From assembly GCF_003058365.1 (NCBI RefSeq), contig NZ_CP028858.1, positions 930,001 through 994,000 on the forward strand: 64,000 bases of DNA. Direction: 5' to 3'. Made by a program: the position numbers and the translations under genes. Origin of the DNA: Halococcoides cellulosivorans (lineage in GTDB: Archaea; Halobacteriota; Halobacteria; Halobacteriales; Haloarculaceae). Each line of letters opens with the position of its first letter. The first letter of the stretch is position 1. The notes beneath the pieces were generated by a model. The model ran no database searches. It was not told where the DNA came from and saw only the letters and a list, made by a program, of their open reading frames with translations. Shown here one piece after another: positions 56,879-64,000 of the stretch.

Positions 56879-57259
56879 TCACTCGGGTGTCGCGATCGGT
56901 TCGACGTCGAACGCCGTCTCCGCGGTCCGATCGATCCGCTCGGTGAGCGCACGGAGCGTCGCGACGCCGGTGTCGGGGAGTGCGTGGAGGTCGATTCGAT
57001 CGGCCCGGACGCCGACCCGGAGCACGTCGCCCGTGACGGTGTCGTGGACGAAATAGACGGTTGCGGGCAGGTCGAACCAGTCGCCCGCGACGTACCGCTC
57101 GGTGCCGAGCGTGTCGGTGACGACGCCGTCGAGATCGTCGACCGGGTCGGCCGGCCGGAGCGCGAACACCGTCTCGCCGACGTATTCGACGCTGCCGCCG
57201 GCGAAGTGGCGCTCCGGACGGGCGACGCTGGCGAACGGATCCCCGGACGCGTCGCACAT
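56879..57259 (-). CDS. Conserved hypothetical protein
   Basis: A 126-residue soluble, acidic protein beginning MCDASGDPFASVARPERHF, with an alternating strand pattern (VYFVHDTVTGDVLRVGVRAD). No family recognised. It lies 46 bases upstream of the TatD-like gene in the same direction and may be cotranscribed. Confidence 0.65.
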   Translation of the reverse strand: MCDASGDPFASVARPERHFAGGSVEYVGETVFALRPADPVDDLDGVVTDTLGTERYVAGDWFDLPATVYFVHDTVTGDVLRVGVRADRIDLHALPDTGVATLRALTERIDRTAETAFDVEPIATPE

Positions 57260-57404
57260 ACGGGTGGGGGCGGCGCGCGCCGGTATAAAACCTCGCGAAT
57301 CGCCACCGGGCGTGGCGATCGACTCCGGGGCCGTGGCGCTGGGGGCCCGTCGGCCGGATCGGCCACGAGAGCTATGCCCCTGCCCCCGATCCATGAGCGT
57401 GTGA

Positions 57405-57689
57405 ATGCTGGATCTGTTCGTGCGTGCGCTCTATCACTTGCTGTCTTCGGGCTGTGTGGGCTGGCTGGTGTGGCGATCGACGGGTTCGACGCGCTCGCAC
57501 TCGTCATCGACGGGCCCCGCTGGCTCCATCAACTCGATCTCCTGGTCGCGATTGCGGCGACCGTTGCTGTGGGCGGTGTGGACGCATATCGTCGTCGACA
57601 TCGTTGAACACCGGTCGCCACCGAAACTCCACGAGGGTCTCGTCGGCTTCGCCGGGTGGCTCGTCGACATCGTCGCGCACCTCGCGTAA
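57405..57689 (+). pseudogene. Small membrane-protein gene that appears doubly frameshifted
   Basis: An ATG at 57405, about 30 bases after a TATA-like CTATGC, opens MLDLFVRALYHLLSSG. From about 57475 to 57590 this frame becomes serine-rich with poor codon bias, while the +2 frame reads IDGFDALALVIDGPRWLHQL with good bias and then stops at 57607. The original frame again looks real from about 57590 to the stop at 57689 (HEGLVGFAGWLVDIVAHLA). This suggests two compensating indels in a gene of about 95 codons. Alternatively only one frame is used. Confidence 0.5.
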
Positions 57690-57734
57690 CCTCGGTGGCG
57701 ACGGGCTTTTTGAGCGTGCGACCGTCGCCACCGT

Positions 57735-59759
57735 GTGGACATCGACGCCGGCGACGACGGCGCACTCGACGACGTTCGTGACCCCGTCGAGTCGCCCATG
57801 CGGCGCCTCTTCGGGACCTACGGTCGGGAGAACCGCTGGCCCTTTATCGTCGGGGTGATCGCGAGTGTCGTCGCGCGCCTGCTGGATCTGCTCCCGCCGG
57901 TCTTGCTGGGCATCGCCATCGACGCGACCTTTCGGCAGGATCGACCGTTCGCGCTCGGACCGATCCCCCTCTATCGGATCGCCCCCGAGCCACCCCAGCA
58001 GGTCCTGCTCTCGGCGGGCATCATCGCGGGGGCCTTTCTGTTCGCGGCGGGGTTTCACTGGGCGCGCAACTGGGGCTGGAACATGTTCGCCCAGCGCATC
58101 CAGCACGCGGTGCGGACCGACACTTACGATCGGATGCAGGACCTCGAGATGGGGTTTTTCGTCGACCGACAGACCGGCGAACTGCTCTCGGTGCTCTCGA
58201 ACGACGTCAACCGACTGGAACGGTTTCTGAACGACGGCCTCAACTCCGCGTTCCGCCTGGCAGTGATGGTCGTCGCCATCGCCGTCATCCTGTTCGTCTA
58301 CAACTGGCAACTCGCCCTGTTGACGCTCGTCGTCGTCCCGCTGATCGCCGCGTTTACCTACCGATTCGTCCAGACGATCCAGCCCAAATACGCCGCCGTG
58401 CGCTCGACGGTCGGCCACCTCAACTCCCGCATCGAGAACAACCTCGCGGGGATCCGCGTCATCAAGAGCGCGACGACCGAACCCGAGGAGTCGGCCCGCG
58501 TCGAGGACTCCTCGGGCGAGTATCTCGACGCCAACTGGGAGGCCATCGAGACGCGCATCCGATTTTTCCCGGGTCTGCGCGTGCTCTCGGGGGTCGGCTT
58601 CGTCGTGACCTTCCTCGTCGGTGGCCTGTGGGTGTACTCCGGGGAGGGCCCCTGGATCCTGACGGGAACGCTCTCTGAGGGTGAGTTCGTCGTGTTCATC
58701 CTGCTCAGTCAGCGGTTCATCTGGCCGATGGCGCAGTTCGGACAGATCATCAATATGTACCAGCGCGCGTACGCGTCCGCCGAGCGGATATTCGGCCTGA
58801 TGGACTATCCGACCAGAATCGACGAGCCCGACGACGCGCCCCCGCTCGACGTCACCGACGGACGCGTCAGCTACGATGGCGTCACGTTCGGCTACGATCG
58901 GAGCGATGCGACGCCGCTCACCGGCGGGTCGGGGACAGATGCCAGCGCCGAAGGAGACGCGGCCGACGGGGACGCCGCGGCCACGGCTGGCGACGACTCG
59001 GCCGTCGAACCAGTCCTGCGTGACGTCTCCGTTTCGGCGTCGGGCGGCGCGACCGTCGGCGTGGTCGGCCCGACCGGCGCGGGCAAGTCGACGCTCCTCT
59101 CGCTGTTGGTTCGACTGTACGACGTCGATCGGGGCGCAATCACCATCGATGGCCAGGACGTCCGCGATGTCTCGGTCCGGAGTCTCCGTCAGGCCGTCGG
59201 CTACGTCGGCCAGGACCCCTATCTGTTCGACGGTACGGTCCGGGAGAACATTTCGTACGGCACGCCCGAGGCGACCGACGAGGCGATCCGCGACGCCGCG
59301 CGGGCCGCCGAGGCGCACGCGTTCGTCTCGAATCTGGACGAGGGTTACGACACCCAGGTCGGGGAGCGCGGCGTCAAACTCTCGGGCGGCCAGCGCCAGC
59401 GCATCGTCCTCGCGCGAGCGATCCTCGCGGACCCGCCGATCCTCGTGCTCGACGAGGCGACCAGTGACGTCGACACCGAGACCGAGATGTTGATTCAGCG
59501 CTCGCTGAATCGGCTGACCGCCGATCGCACGACGTTCGTCATCGCCCATCGCCTCTCGACGGTCCGGGACGCCGATCAGATCGTCGTCCTCGAAGACGGT
59601 CAGATCGTCGAGCGCGGCACTCACGACGAGTTGGTGGCGACCGACGGCCTCTATGCGAGTCTCTGGGCCGTCCAGGCGGGTGAGATCGACGATCTGCCCG
59701 ACGCGTTCGTCGAGCGTGCTCGCGACCGCCGGGCGACCGTCGAAGAGGGAGACGACTGA
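57735..59759 (+). CDS. ABC exporter, fused permease and ATPase
   Basis: A 674-residue half-transporter with six membrane helices (about residues 35-340) and an ATPase: Walker A GPTGAGKST near 444, signature LSGGQRQR near 549 and Walker B ILVLDEATSD near 567. An acidic, glycine-alanine-rich insert of about 33 residues (around 391-423) separates the A-loop from Walker A. It is of the lipid or drug exporter type. GTG start at 57735. The stop is in the first unit of the 28-base repeats. Confidence 0.93.
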   Translation: MDIDAGDDGALDDVRDPVESPMRRLFGTYGRENRWPFIVGVIASVVARLLDLLPPVLLGIAIDATFRQDRPFALGPIPLYRIAPEPPQQVLLSAGIIAGAFLFAAGFHWARNWGWNMFAQRIQHAVRTDTYDRMQDLEMGFFVDRQTGELLSVLSNDVNRLERFLNDGLNSAFRLAVMVVAIAVILFVYNWQLALLTLVVVPLIAAFTYRFVQTIQPKYAAVRSTVGHLNSRIENNLAGIRVIKSATTEPEESARVEDSSGEYLDANWEAIETRIRFFPGLRVLSGVGFVVTFLVGGLWVYSGEGPWILTGTLSEGEFVVFILLSQRFIWPMAQFGQIINMYQRAYASAERIFGLMDYPTRIDEPDDAPPLDVTDGRVSYDGVTFGYDRSDATPLTGGSGTDASAEGDAADGDAAATAGDDSAVEPVLRDVSVSASGGATVGVVGPTGAGKSTLLSLLVRLYDVDRGAITIDGQDVRDVSVRSLRQAVGYVGQDPYLFDGTVRENISYGTPEATDEAIRDAARAAEAHAFVSNLDEGYDTQVGERGVKLSGGQRQRIVLARAILADPPILVLDEATSDVDTETEMLIQRSLNRLTADRTTFVIAHRLSTVRDADQIVVLEDGQIVERGTHDELVATDGLYASLWAVQAGEIDDLPDAFVERARDRRATVEEGDD

Positions 59760-59987
59760 CCGGACCGCCAGGGACGGAGACGACTGACCGGACCGCCAGG
59801 GACGGAGACGACTGACCGGACCGCCAGGGACGGAGACGACTGACCGGACCGCCAGGGACGGAGACGACTGACCGGACCGCCAGGGACGGAGACGACTGAC
59901 CGGACCGCCAGGGACGGAGACGACTGACCGGACCGCCAGGGACGGAGACGACTGACCGGACCGCCAGGGACGGAGACGACTGACCGG
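59748..59987. repeat. 28-base minisatellite, 8.6 copies
   Basis: The unit is GGAGACGACTGACC followed by GGACCGCCAGGGAC. Eight exact copies and a 16-base ninth occupy 240 bases with no spacers. The first copy includes the last codons and stop of the ABC gene. It lies between two convergent genes. Since 28 is not a multiple of three it does not encode a repeat protein. It appears to be slippage-born and probably varies between strains. Confidence 0.95.
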
Positions 59988-60015
59988 CGCGACGCCGGCC
60001 GTGTCCCGTCGCCGC

Positions 60016-60768
60016 TCAGATGCCGTCGAGCGGCCCGAGTCGTGTCCCGTCGAGCAGGAACGCTTCGGGATCGACGAGCGCAGCGTCCAGCAGTGGCGAG
60101 AGAAAGGATCGATCGGGGACGTTCAACGGGTGCCCACCCGAGCGGTCGTTGAACGCCGGCAGGACGACGACTCGCGGCGGTGTCGCGATCTCGTAGCCCT
60201 GGTCGCGCAGCGGTTCTGTGTCGAGTCGGCCGCGCAGCCAGACCCGCTCCGTGCGTCCGCCACCGACGGTGTCGGTCAGGCGAACCCGCGGGTGTTCGTG
60301 CCCGAGGACGATCGTCTCGCCGGCGAGCAGGGATCCGTCGGGCCAGGTGTGGCCGTGACAGACGCTTAGCTCACCAAATTGCGCGCCGCTCGCGGGTGTG
60401 ATGGTGAGACCATTCTCGCCCTCGTCGCTCTCGACGATCGCCGCCAGATCGCCGTCGTGGTTCCCGGGCACGACCGTCACGGGCACGCGCTCGGTCGCGG
60501 CTGCGAGCAACGCGACGATTTCCTCGCGCTCCGCGCCCGTCGGCCGACCGATCGTCGTGCCCAGATCGCCCGCGACGACGAGGCGGTCGGGGTCGTGGGC
60601 GTCGATCAGCCCCACCAACCGCTCTCGACGATCTGCACTGCCGTTTGGCAACTCGACGCCCTCGCGGCGGTGCTCGGCTTCGATCCCGGCGTGGACGTCA
60701 GCGACGACGAGGACGCGCTCGGGGCCGTCCCAGATCGCGGCAGGCGCGTCGGGGATCGGATCGAGCAC
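60016..60768 (-). CDS. rpe: RPA-operon calcineurin-like phosphoesterase
   Basis: A 250-residue metallophosphoesterase. VADVHAG, GDLG, GNHDG, CHGHTW and GHEHP bind two metals. It is related to Mre11/SbcD-type archaeal enzymes. Its GTG start is one base after the stop of the RPA-associated gene, matching the rpa1-rpap1-rpe operon described in Haloferax. A repair or replication role is inferred. Confidence 0.88.
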   Translation of the reverse strand: MLDPIPDAPAAIWDGPERVLVVADVHAGIEAEHRREGVELPNGSADRRERLVGLIDAHDPDRLVVAGDLGTTIGRPTGAEREEIVALLAAATERVPVTVVPGNHDGDLAAIVESDEGENGLTITPASGAQFGELSVCHGHTWPDGSLLAGETIVLGHEHPRVRLTDTVGGGRTERVWLRGRLDTEPLRDQGYEIATPPRVVVLPAFNDRSGGHPLNVPDRSFLSPLLDAALVDPEAFLLDGTRLGPLDGI

Positions 60769-60769
60769 G

Positions 60770-62587
60770 TCAGATCGGCTTGAGCGTGCCCTCGTTGGGC
60801 TCGTAACACTGCCCACTCATCAGCGCGTCCTCGATGGCGTCGTCGACCGCAGCCGCGTCGACGCCCGCTTCGTCGGCAACCTGCTCGATCAGCGCCGTGC
60901 GATCGACGCCGTCGCCGTCGTCGCGCTCGGCCATCGCCTCCAGGACGGCGGTGTCGAGGTCGACGTCGCTCTCCGTTTCGTCGGCCGGTTCGTCCGCGCC
61001 TGCGTCGTCGGCACTCGCGTCGTCGCTCGATTCCTCGGTGTCGGCACTCGACGGGGCGTCCTCAGTGGGGTCGACCGCGTTGTCGTCGCTGGCGTTGTCG
61101 ACGGGATCGGCCGCCGGCGCGGCCTCGCTCGTCTCGGCCGCGCTCTCGTGGACTGCGTCGCTCTCGGTGCTCGCCGCGGGGTCGGCCACAGACGCGGTGT
61201 CGCCCATCTCGGCCGCGTCCTCGGCGGCCGCGAGCTCCTCGGGATCGGGCGTCTCGATGTCCGCTTCGCCGGGGTCGTCGACTTCGGTCCCGGTCGTGAA
61301 CTCGGTACCGTACTCCGATTCGATCGACTCGCGGGTCTCGTCGTCGAGGTCGAACTCGGGGCCGTCCTCCGCGACGGCCTCGCTGGCGTCGCCGTCGCCC
61401 GGGGTCGCGTCGGCCGTCGCATCGCCAGCATCGCCCTCGCCTGTCGTGTCGCCAGCATCGCCCTCGATCACGTCGTCGGTGGCGTCAACGCTGTCCTCGC
61501 TTGCGGGCTCCGCTTGCGTGCTCGTGTCGTCCGCACCGGTCACCTCATCGCTGGCCTCCACCGTCCCGCCTCCCGTCGCCTGGACCGCGACGGCGTCCTC
61601 GTCGGTGGCCTCGCTCGCGGTCGTGGGGTCTGCCGTCTGGCTGGTCTCCTCGGAGTCAGCGTCCGCGGTCACCGCGCCCGCCGAATCGACGTCTTCGGGA
61701 TCGGCGCTCCCGGCGCTTTCGTCCGCTGTGTCCGCCGCACTCGGAGCGTCGTCGGGCGCGTCCGCCGTACTCGGAGCGTCGTTGGCCGCGTCCGCCGGCA
61801 GGATGTCGTCGGGGCTCGCGTCGACCGCGTACCGCGGCGTGGTGAACCCACCGACGGCGAGCGGCGTGTCGATCGTCGGGATCGTGACGCGATCGCCGGG
61901 CGTGTCGGGCGCGAGACTGTGACCCTCGACGGCGTCGCGATCGCCTGCGACGACGCCCAGCGCGTCGATCGCGAGATCGGCGGTCGCCTGGAGATAGCCC
62001 GCGCCCAGATCGTAGTGGGCGATCGCCCGCGGCAGACCCGCCGCGAGCGCGCGGTCCACGCCGCGCTCGACGAGCCACTCGGTCAACGCCGAGCCCTCGT
62101 GGCCCGAGTCGAGCGCGTCGCTGGCGACCCGGCACCGGTCGAGCGTCGCGGCGGCGGTCTGGACGACCCATCGATCGCGCGTCGCGGCGTCGACGGCGGT
62201 GATCGTCTCCGGCCGGATCGACGAGTAGATCGCGTCGCTGTCCTCGGGTTCGAACGTGCGGGCCTTCCCCGTGAGCGCGACGAACGCCGGCGGGTCGGTG
62301 CGTTCGAGAACGCGCTGGGCTTCGGGCTGGTACTGACCGGCATAACAGACGAACGCGCCCGTCGGGTCCGCGATGCGCCCGCGGAGCACGCCGTCGCTGA
62401 CCGATTCGACCGACGTGAGCACGCCCACGACGAACACGCGATTGGCGCGGGCCCCGGTCGGGAGCGCGACGTACGTGGGCGCGCGCTCTTCGTCGCTCTC
62501 GGAATACGACAGGGTCGCGTCGTCGAACTCCCGGGCGAACACGCGGACGCCGACCTCGCGGCGGCCCGGCCCGTCGTCGGCGCTCAT
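60770..62587 (-). CDS. rpap1: RPA-associated protein with long acidic linker
   Basis: A 605-residue protein. Residues about 1-245 form an OB-fold domain (REVGVRVFAREFDDATLSYS, VFVVGVLTSVE, ALTGKARTFE). About residues 255-530 are Asp/Glu/Ala/Thr/Ser-rich and disordered. The last 65 residues form a winged helix (LDTAVLEAMAERDDGDGVDR to LMSGQCYEPNEGTL). It partners RPA on single-stranded DNA. ATG at 62587 overlaps rpa1 by ATGA. The linker is unusually long. Confidence 0.9.
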   Translation of the reverse strand: MSADDGPGRREVGVRVFAREFDDATLSYSESDEERAPTYVALPTGARANRVFVVGVLTSVESVSDGVLRGRIADPTGAFVCYAGQYQPEAQRVLERTDPPAFVALTGKARTFEPEDSDAIYSSIRPETITAVDAATRDRWVVQTAAATLDRCRVASDALDSGHEGSALTEWLVERGVDRALAAGLPRAIAHYDLGAGYLQATADLAIDALGVVAGDRDAVEGHSLAPDTPGDRVTIPTIDTPLAVGGFTTPRYAVDASPDDILPADAANDAPSTADAPDDAPSAADTADESAGSADPEDVDSAGAVTADADSEETSQTADPTTASEATDEDAVAVQATGGGTVEASDEVTGADDTSTQAEPASEDSVDATDDVIEGDAGDTTGEGDAGDATADATPGDGDASEAVAEDGPEFDLDDETRESIESEYGTEFTTGTEVDDPGEADIETPDPEELAAAEDAAEMGDTASVADPAASTESDAVHESAAETSEAAPAADPVDNASDDNAVDPTEDAPSSADTEESSDDASADDAGADEPADETESDVDLDTAVLEAMAERDDGDGVDRTALIEQVADEAGVDAAAVDDAIEDALMSGQCYEPNEGTLKPI

Positions 62588-63846
62588 GTGCCCACCTCCT
62601 GGAGGGCGGCCCGAGCGAGCGCCGCCGGATCGGCGTCGTTCTCGGTGAGTTCGTCGGCGGTGAGCGTCACGCCGTACTCGTCGACGCTCAGCGTTCCGCG
62701 AACGCGATACTCCCGGCCGACGATCCGTTGGGCGATATGCTCTGCGACGACCGACTGGTCCATCGCCTCGCGGGCGGCGTCTTTGGCGTCCTCGACGTCG
62801 CCGCCGTACACCCGCTCGGTGAGATCGCTGTCGAGCACGACCGTCGCGCTGTCGGTGCCGTCGTCGAAGACCGCCCGGACCCGGAGGTCGTCGACGCCCT
62901 CGACCGCGCCGTGTTCGCGACACTGGCCCGACTGGATCACGCGATTGCAGTCGGGGCAGCGTTCGATCAGGCCCGATCCGTCCCTGAGTTCGAGGACGTG
63001 CCCGATCACCGCGACGTCGAACTGGCCGCCCGAGGCGCGGGCCTCGCGCAGCGTTCGCTCGGGCGCGTCCTCGATCGGCGTGACGCCGGACGCGGTCTCG
63101 ACGGTCGCGTACTCCGAGACGTTGACCGACGGTGCGCCCCGGAACTCCCGGACGAACACGTCCGTCACTCTCACCGTTTCGCCCTCGCCGATCGCGTCGT
63201 GTGGGTCCCAGTCGGTAAAGGGGAGGCGGGCGGTCTCGTCGGCGAGCACGCCACTCAGAATCTCGGTCTCGCCGTCGCGCCCGTCGATCGTGCGGCGCTC
63301 GCACTCCTCGACGCGGGCCTCGACGATCACGCCACGGTCGCCGGGTTCGAGGTCGACCAGATCGGCCTCGCCGCCCACGTCGTAGGGGACGTCGATCGGA
63401 TCGATCGCGGAGACCTGCGTGGACTCGCCGACGTTGAGTTCGGGCTCACCCTCCCACTCGCGGACGCCCGCGTTGCCGAGTTCGACCGCATCGCCGGCCG
63501 TGAGGCCGATGTCGTCCCACGCGGTAAAGGCGATGCGCCCGGTCTCGTCGGCGATCTGGCCCTCGCGGATCACCTGATCCTCGCCCTGGTAGCGGATCGA
63601 TCGCTTCCCGATCCGGAGGATCACACCCGAGACGGTGACCGAACCGTCCTCTGGAGAGACGTCGTCGATCGACACCGGTTCGGGCGCGCCCGACCGGTCG
63701 CCGCTGCCGTACTTGCGTCGCAGACTCTGTTTGGCCTCGTCGAGCGGGACGCTGTAAGAGATCAGGTTCTCCAGATCCTGCTCGATCGCCGCCTGATCGG
63801 CGTCGAGCCCGTCGGCCAGGTCCCGCGCTTCGGCTTCGAGATCCAT
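62584..63846 (-). CDS. rpa1: Replication protein A (single-stranded DNA-binding)
   Basis: A 420-residue protein with an N-terminal helical region, two or three OB folds (VTVSGVILRIGKRSIRYQ, GVIVEARVEECERR, FDVAVIGHVLELRDGSG) and a zinc finger CPDCNRVIQSGQCREHG. It protects single-stranded DNA during replication and repair. First gene of rpa1-rpap1-rpe; its promoter is at 63871. Confidence 0.95.
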   Translation of the reverse strand: MDLEAEARDLADGLDADQAAIEQDLENLISYSVPLDEAKQSLRRKYGSGDRSGAPEPVSIDDVSPEDGSVTVSGVILRIGKRSIRYQGEDQVIREGQIADETGRIAFTAWDDIGLTAGDAVELGNAGVREWEGEPELNVGESTQVSAIDPIDVPYDVGGEADLVDLEPGDRGVIVEARVEECERRTIDGRDGETEILSGVLADETARLPFTDWDPHDAIGEGETVRVTDVFVREFRGAPSVNVSEYATVETASGVTPIEDAPERTLREARASGGQFDVAVIGHVLELRDGSGLIERCPDCNRVIQSGQCREHGAVEGVDDLRVRAVFDDGTDSATVVLDSDLTERVYGGDVEDAKDAAREAMDQSVVAEHIAQRIVGREYRVRGTLSVDEYGVTLTADELTENDADPAALARAALQEVGT

Positions 63847-63870
63847 CTTGGCGGCGATTACGGGGCCACG

Positions 63871-63880
63871 CTCAAATAAC
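63871..63880 (-). promoter_or_regulatory. TATA box of the RPA operon
   Basis: Reverse-strand GTTATTTGAG is centred 28-30 bases before the rpa1 ATG, the position expected for a leaderless transcript. Confidence 0.6.
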
Positions 63881-63962
63881 CGCCGTGTCAGATGCCACCG
63901 CCGGGAGCGGACACCGACCGCCGGCGAACGTTCAAATGGATCCCGGCCGTACTGTTCGAGGA

Positions 63963-64000
63963 GTGACGGAGCACACAGCCGATCGCGCGGTGATCGTCAA
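63963..64000 (+). CDS. Possible start of a gene leaving the window
   Basis: A GTG at 63963 opens MTEHTADRAVIV to the window edge, and the TATA-like TTCAAATG at 63931 is 28 bases upstream. The product cannot be told from 12 residues. It is divergent from rpa1. Confidence 0.4.
   Translation, partial: MTEHTADRAVIV

Noticed and set aside
57374-57607. A separate 77-residue membrane protein in the +2 frame
   Set aside because: Only the middle has good codon bias; its beginning is better coding in the 57405 frame, so I prefer the frameshift reading.
59748-59987. CRISPR array of 28-base repeats
   Set aside because: The copies are directly adjacent with no spacers, overlap a coding end, and no cas gene is present.
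60398-63385. A nearly 1000-codon open frame on the plus strand
   Set aside because: It is the antisense of the RPA operon, low-complexity Ser/Ala/Val, and lacks a domain.

Overview
The window is GC-rich chromosomal DNA of a haloarchaeon (class Halobacteria). This rests on very acidic proteins, TATA-like boxes 25-30 bases before many start codons (leaderless transcription), archaeal information genes (RPA with its associated proteins, aIF1A, archaeosine tRNA-guanine transglycosylase), bacterioruberin biosynthesis genes, a TrkA/TrkH potassium system and archaeal-type chemotaxis adaptors. A secreted cellulase-like protein with a dockerin-like tail suggests a polysaccharide user, but I do not name a genus.

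Layout. 1-2877: two divergent radical SAM genes of the haem/d1-type family, then a riboflavin gene (arfC). 2878-4460: an AT-rich island with two unknown membrane-protein genes; its right edge runs into the C-terminal third of an endonuclease III gene that has lost its front. 4714-8872: hisE, a universal stress protein, a CheC, an O-methyltransferase coupled to fumC, and a VapB-like antitoxin without a toxin. 8974-14467: a large YYY membrane protein, an AGE-family epimerase, an MBL-like protein and a class V aminotransferase. 14504-21299: an Lrp-RCK_C fusion regulator divergent from an operon of a zinc-ribbon protein, UspA, an APC permease fused to two Usp domains, TrkA, TrkH and a two-helix protein. 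21345-26833: crtI, lyeJ, cruF and the NAD-dependent DNA ligase, each junction overlapping or tightly coupled. 26898-37955: an ABC-2 exporter, a PQQ-like lipoprotein, Nudix, ilvD, a DUF35/thiolase pair, gnd and a MATE exporter. 38001-38419: tRNA-Arg(CCG) followed by broken tRNA-like fragments. 38420-44542: an Old Yellow Enzyme, cheY-cheC-cheD, ahcY and the secreted GH12-like protein. 44728-50960: nucleoside phosphorylase, AEC transporter, MscS-like protein, Nudix, tgtA, an orphan DNA methyltransferase and a winged-helix gene with an array of phased repeats upstream. 51131-57689: two histidine kinases, aIF1A, a TatD-like hydrolase and a small membrane gene that looks doubly frameshifted. 57735-63846: an ABC exporter ending in a 28-base minisatellite, then the RPA operon read in the opposite direction.

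Points of most interest are the helically phased decamer array at 51018-51126, palindromes centred on TATA positions of two regulated promoters (1097-1113 and 15269-15284), several possible leaderless micro-ORFs that end in an ATGA overlap with the next gene, the Lrp-RCK_C regulator beside a potassium/amino-acid transport operon, and the AT-rich island that destroyed an nth gene. No rRNA, insertion sequence, integrase or CRISPR array was seen. All statements come from reading the sequence by eye; similarity searches were not possible.
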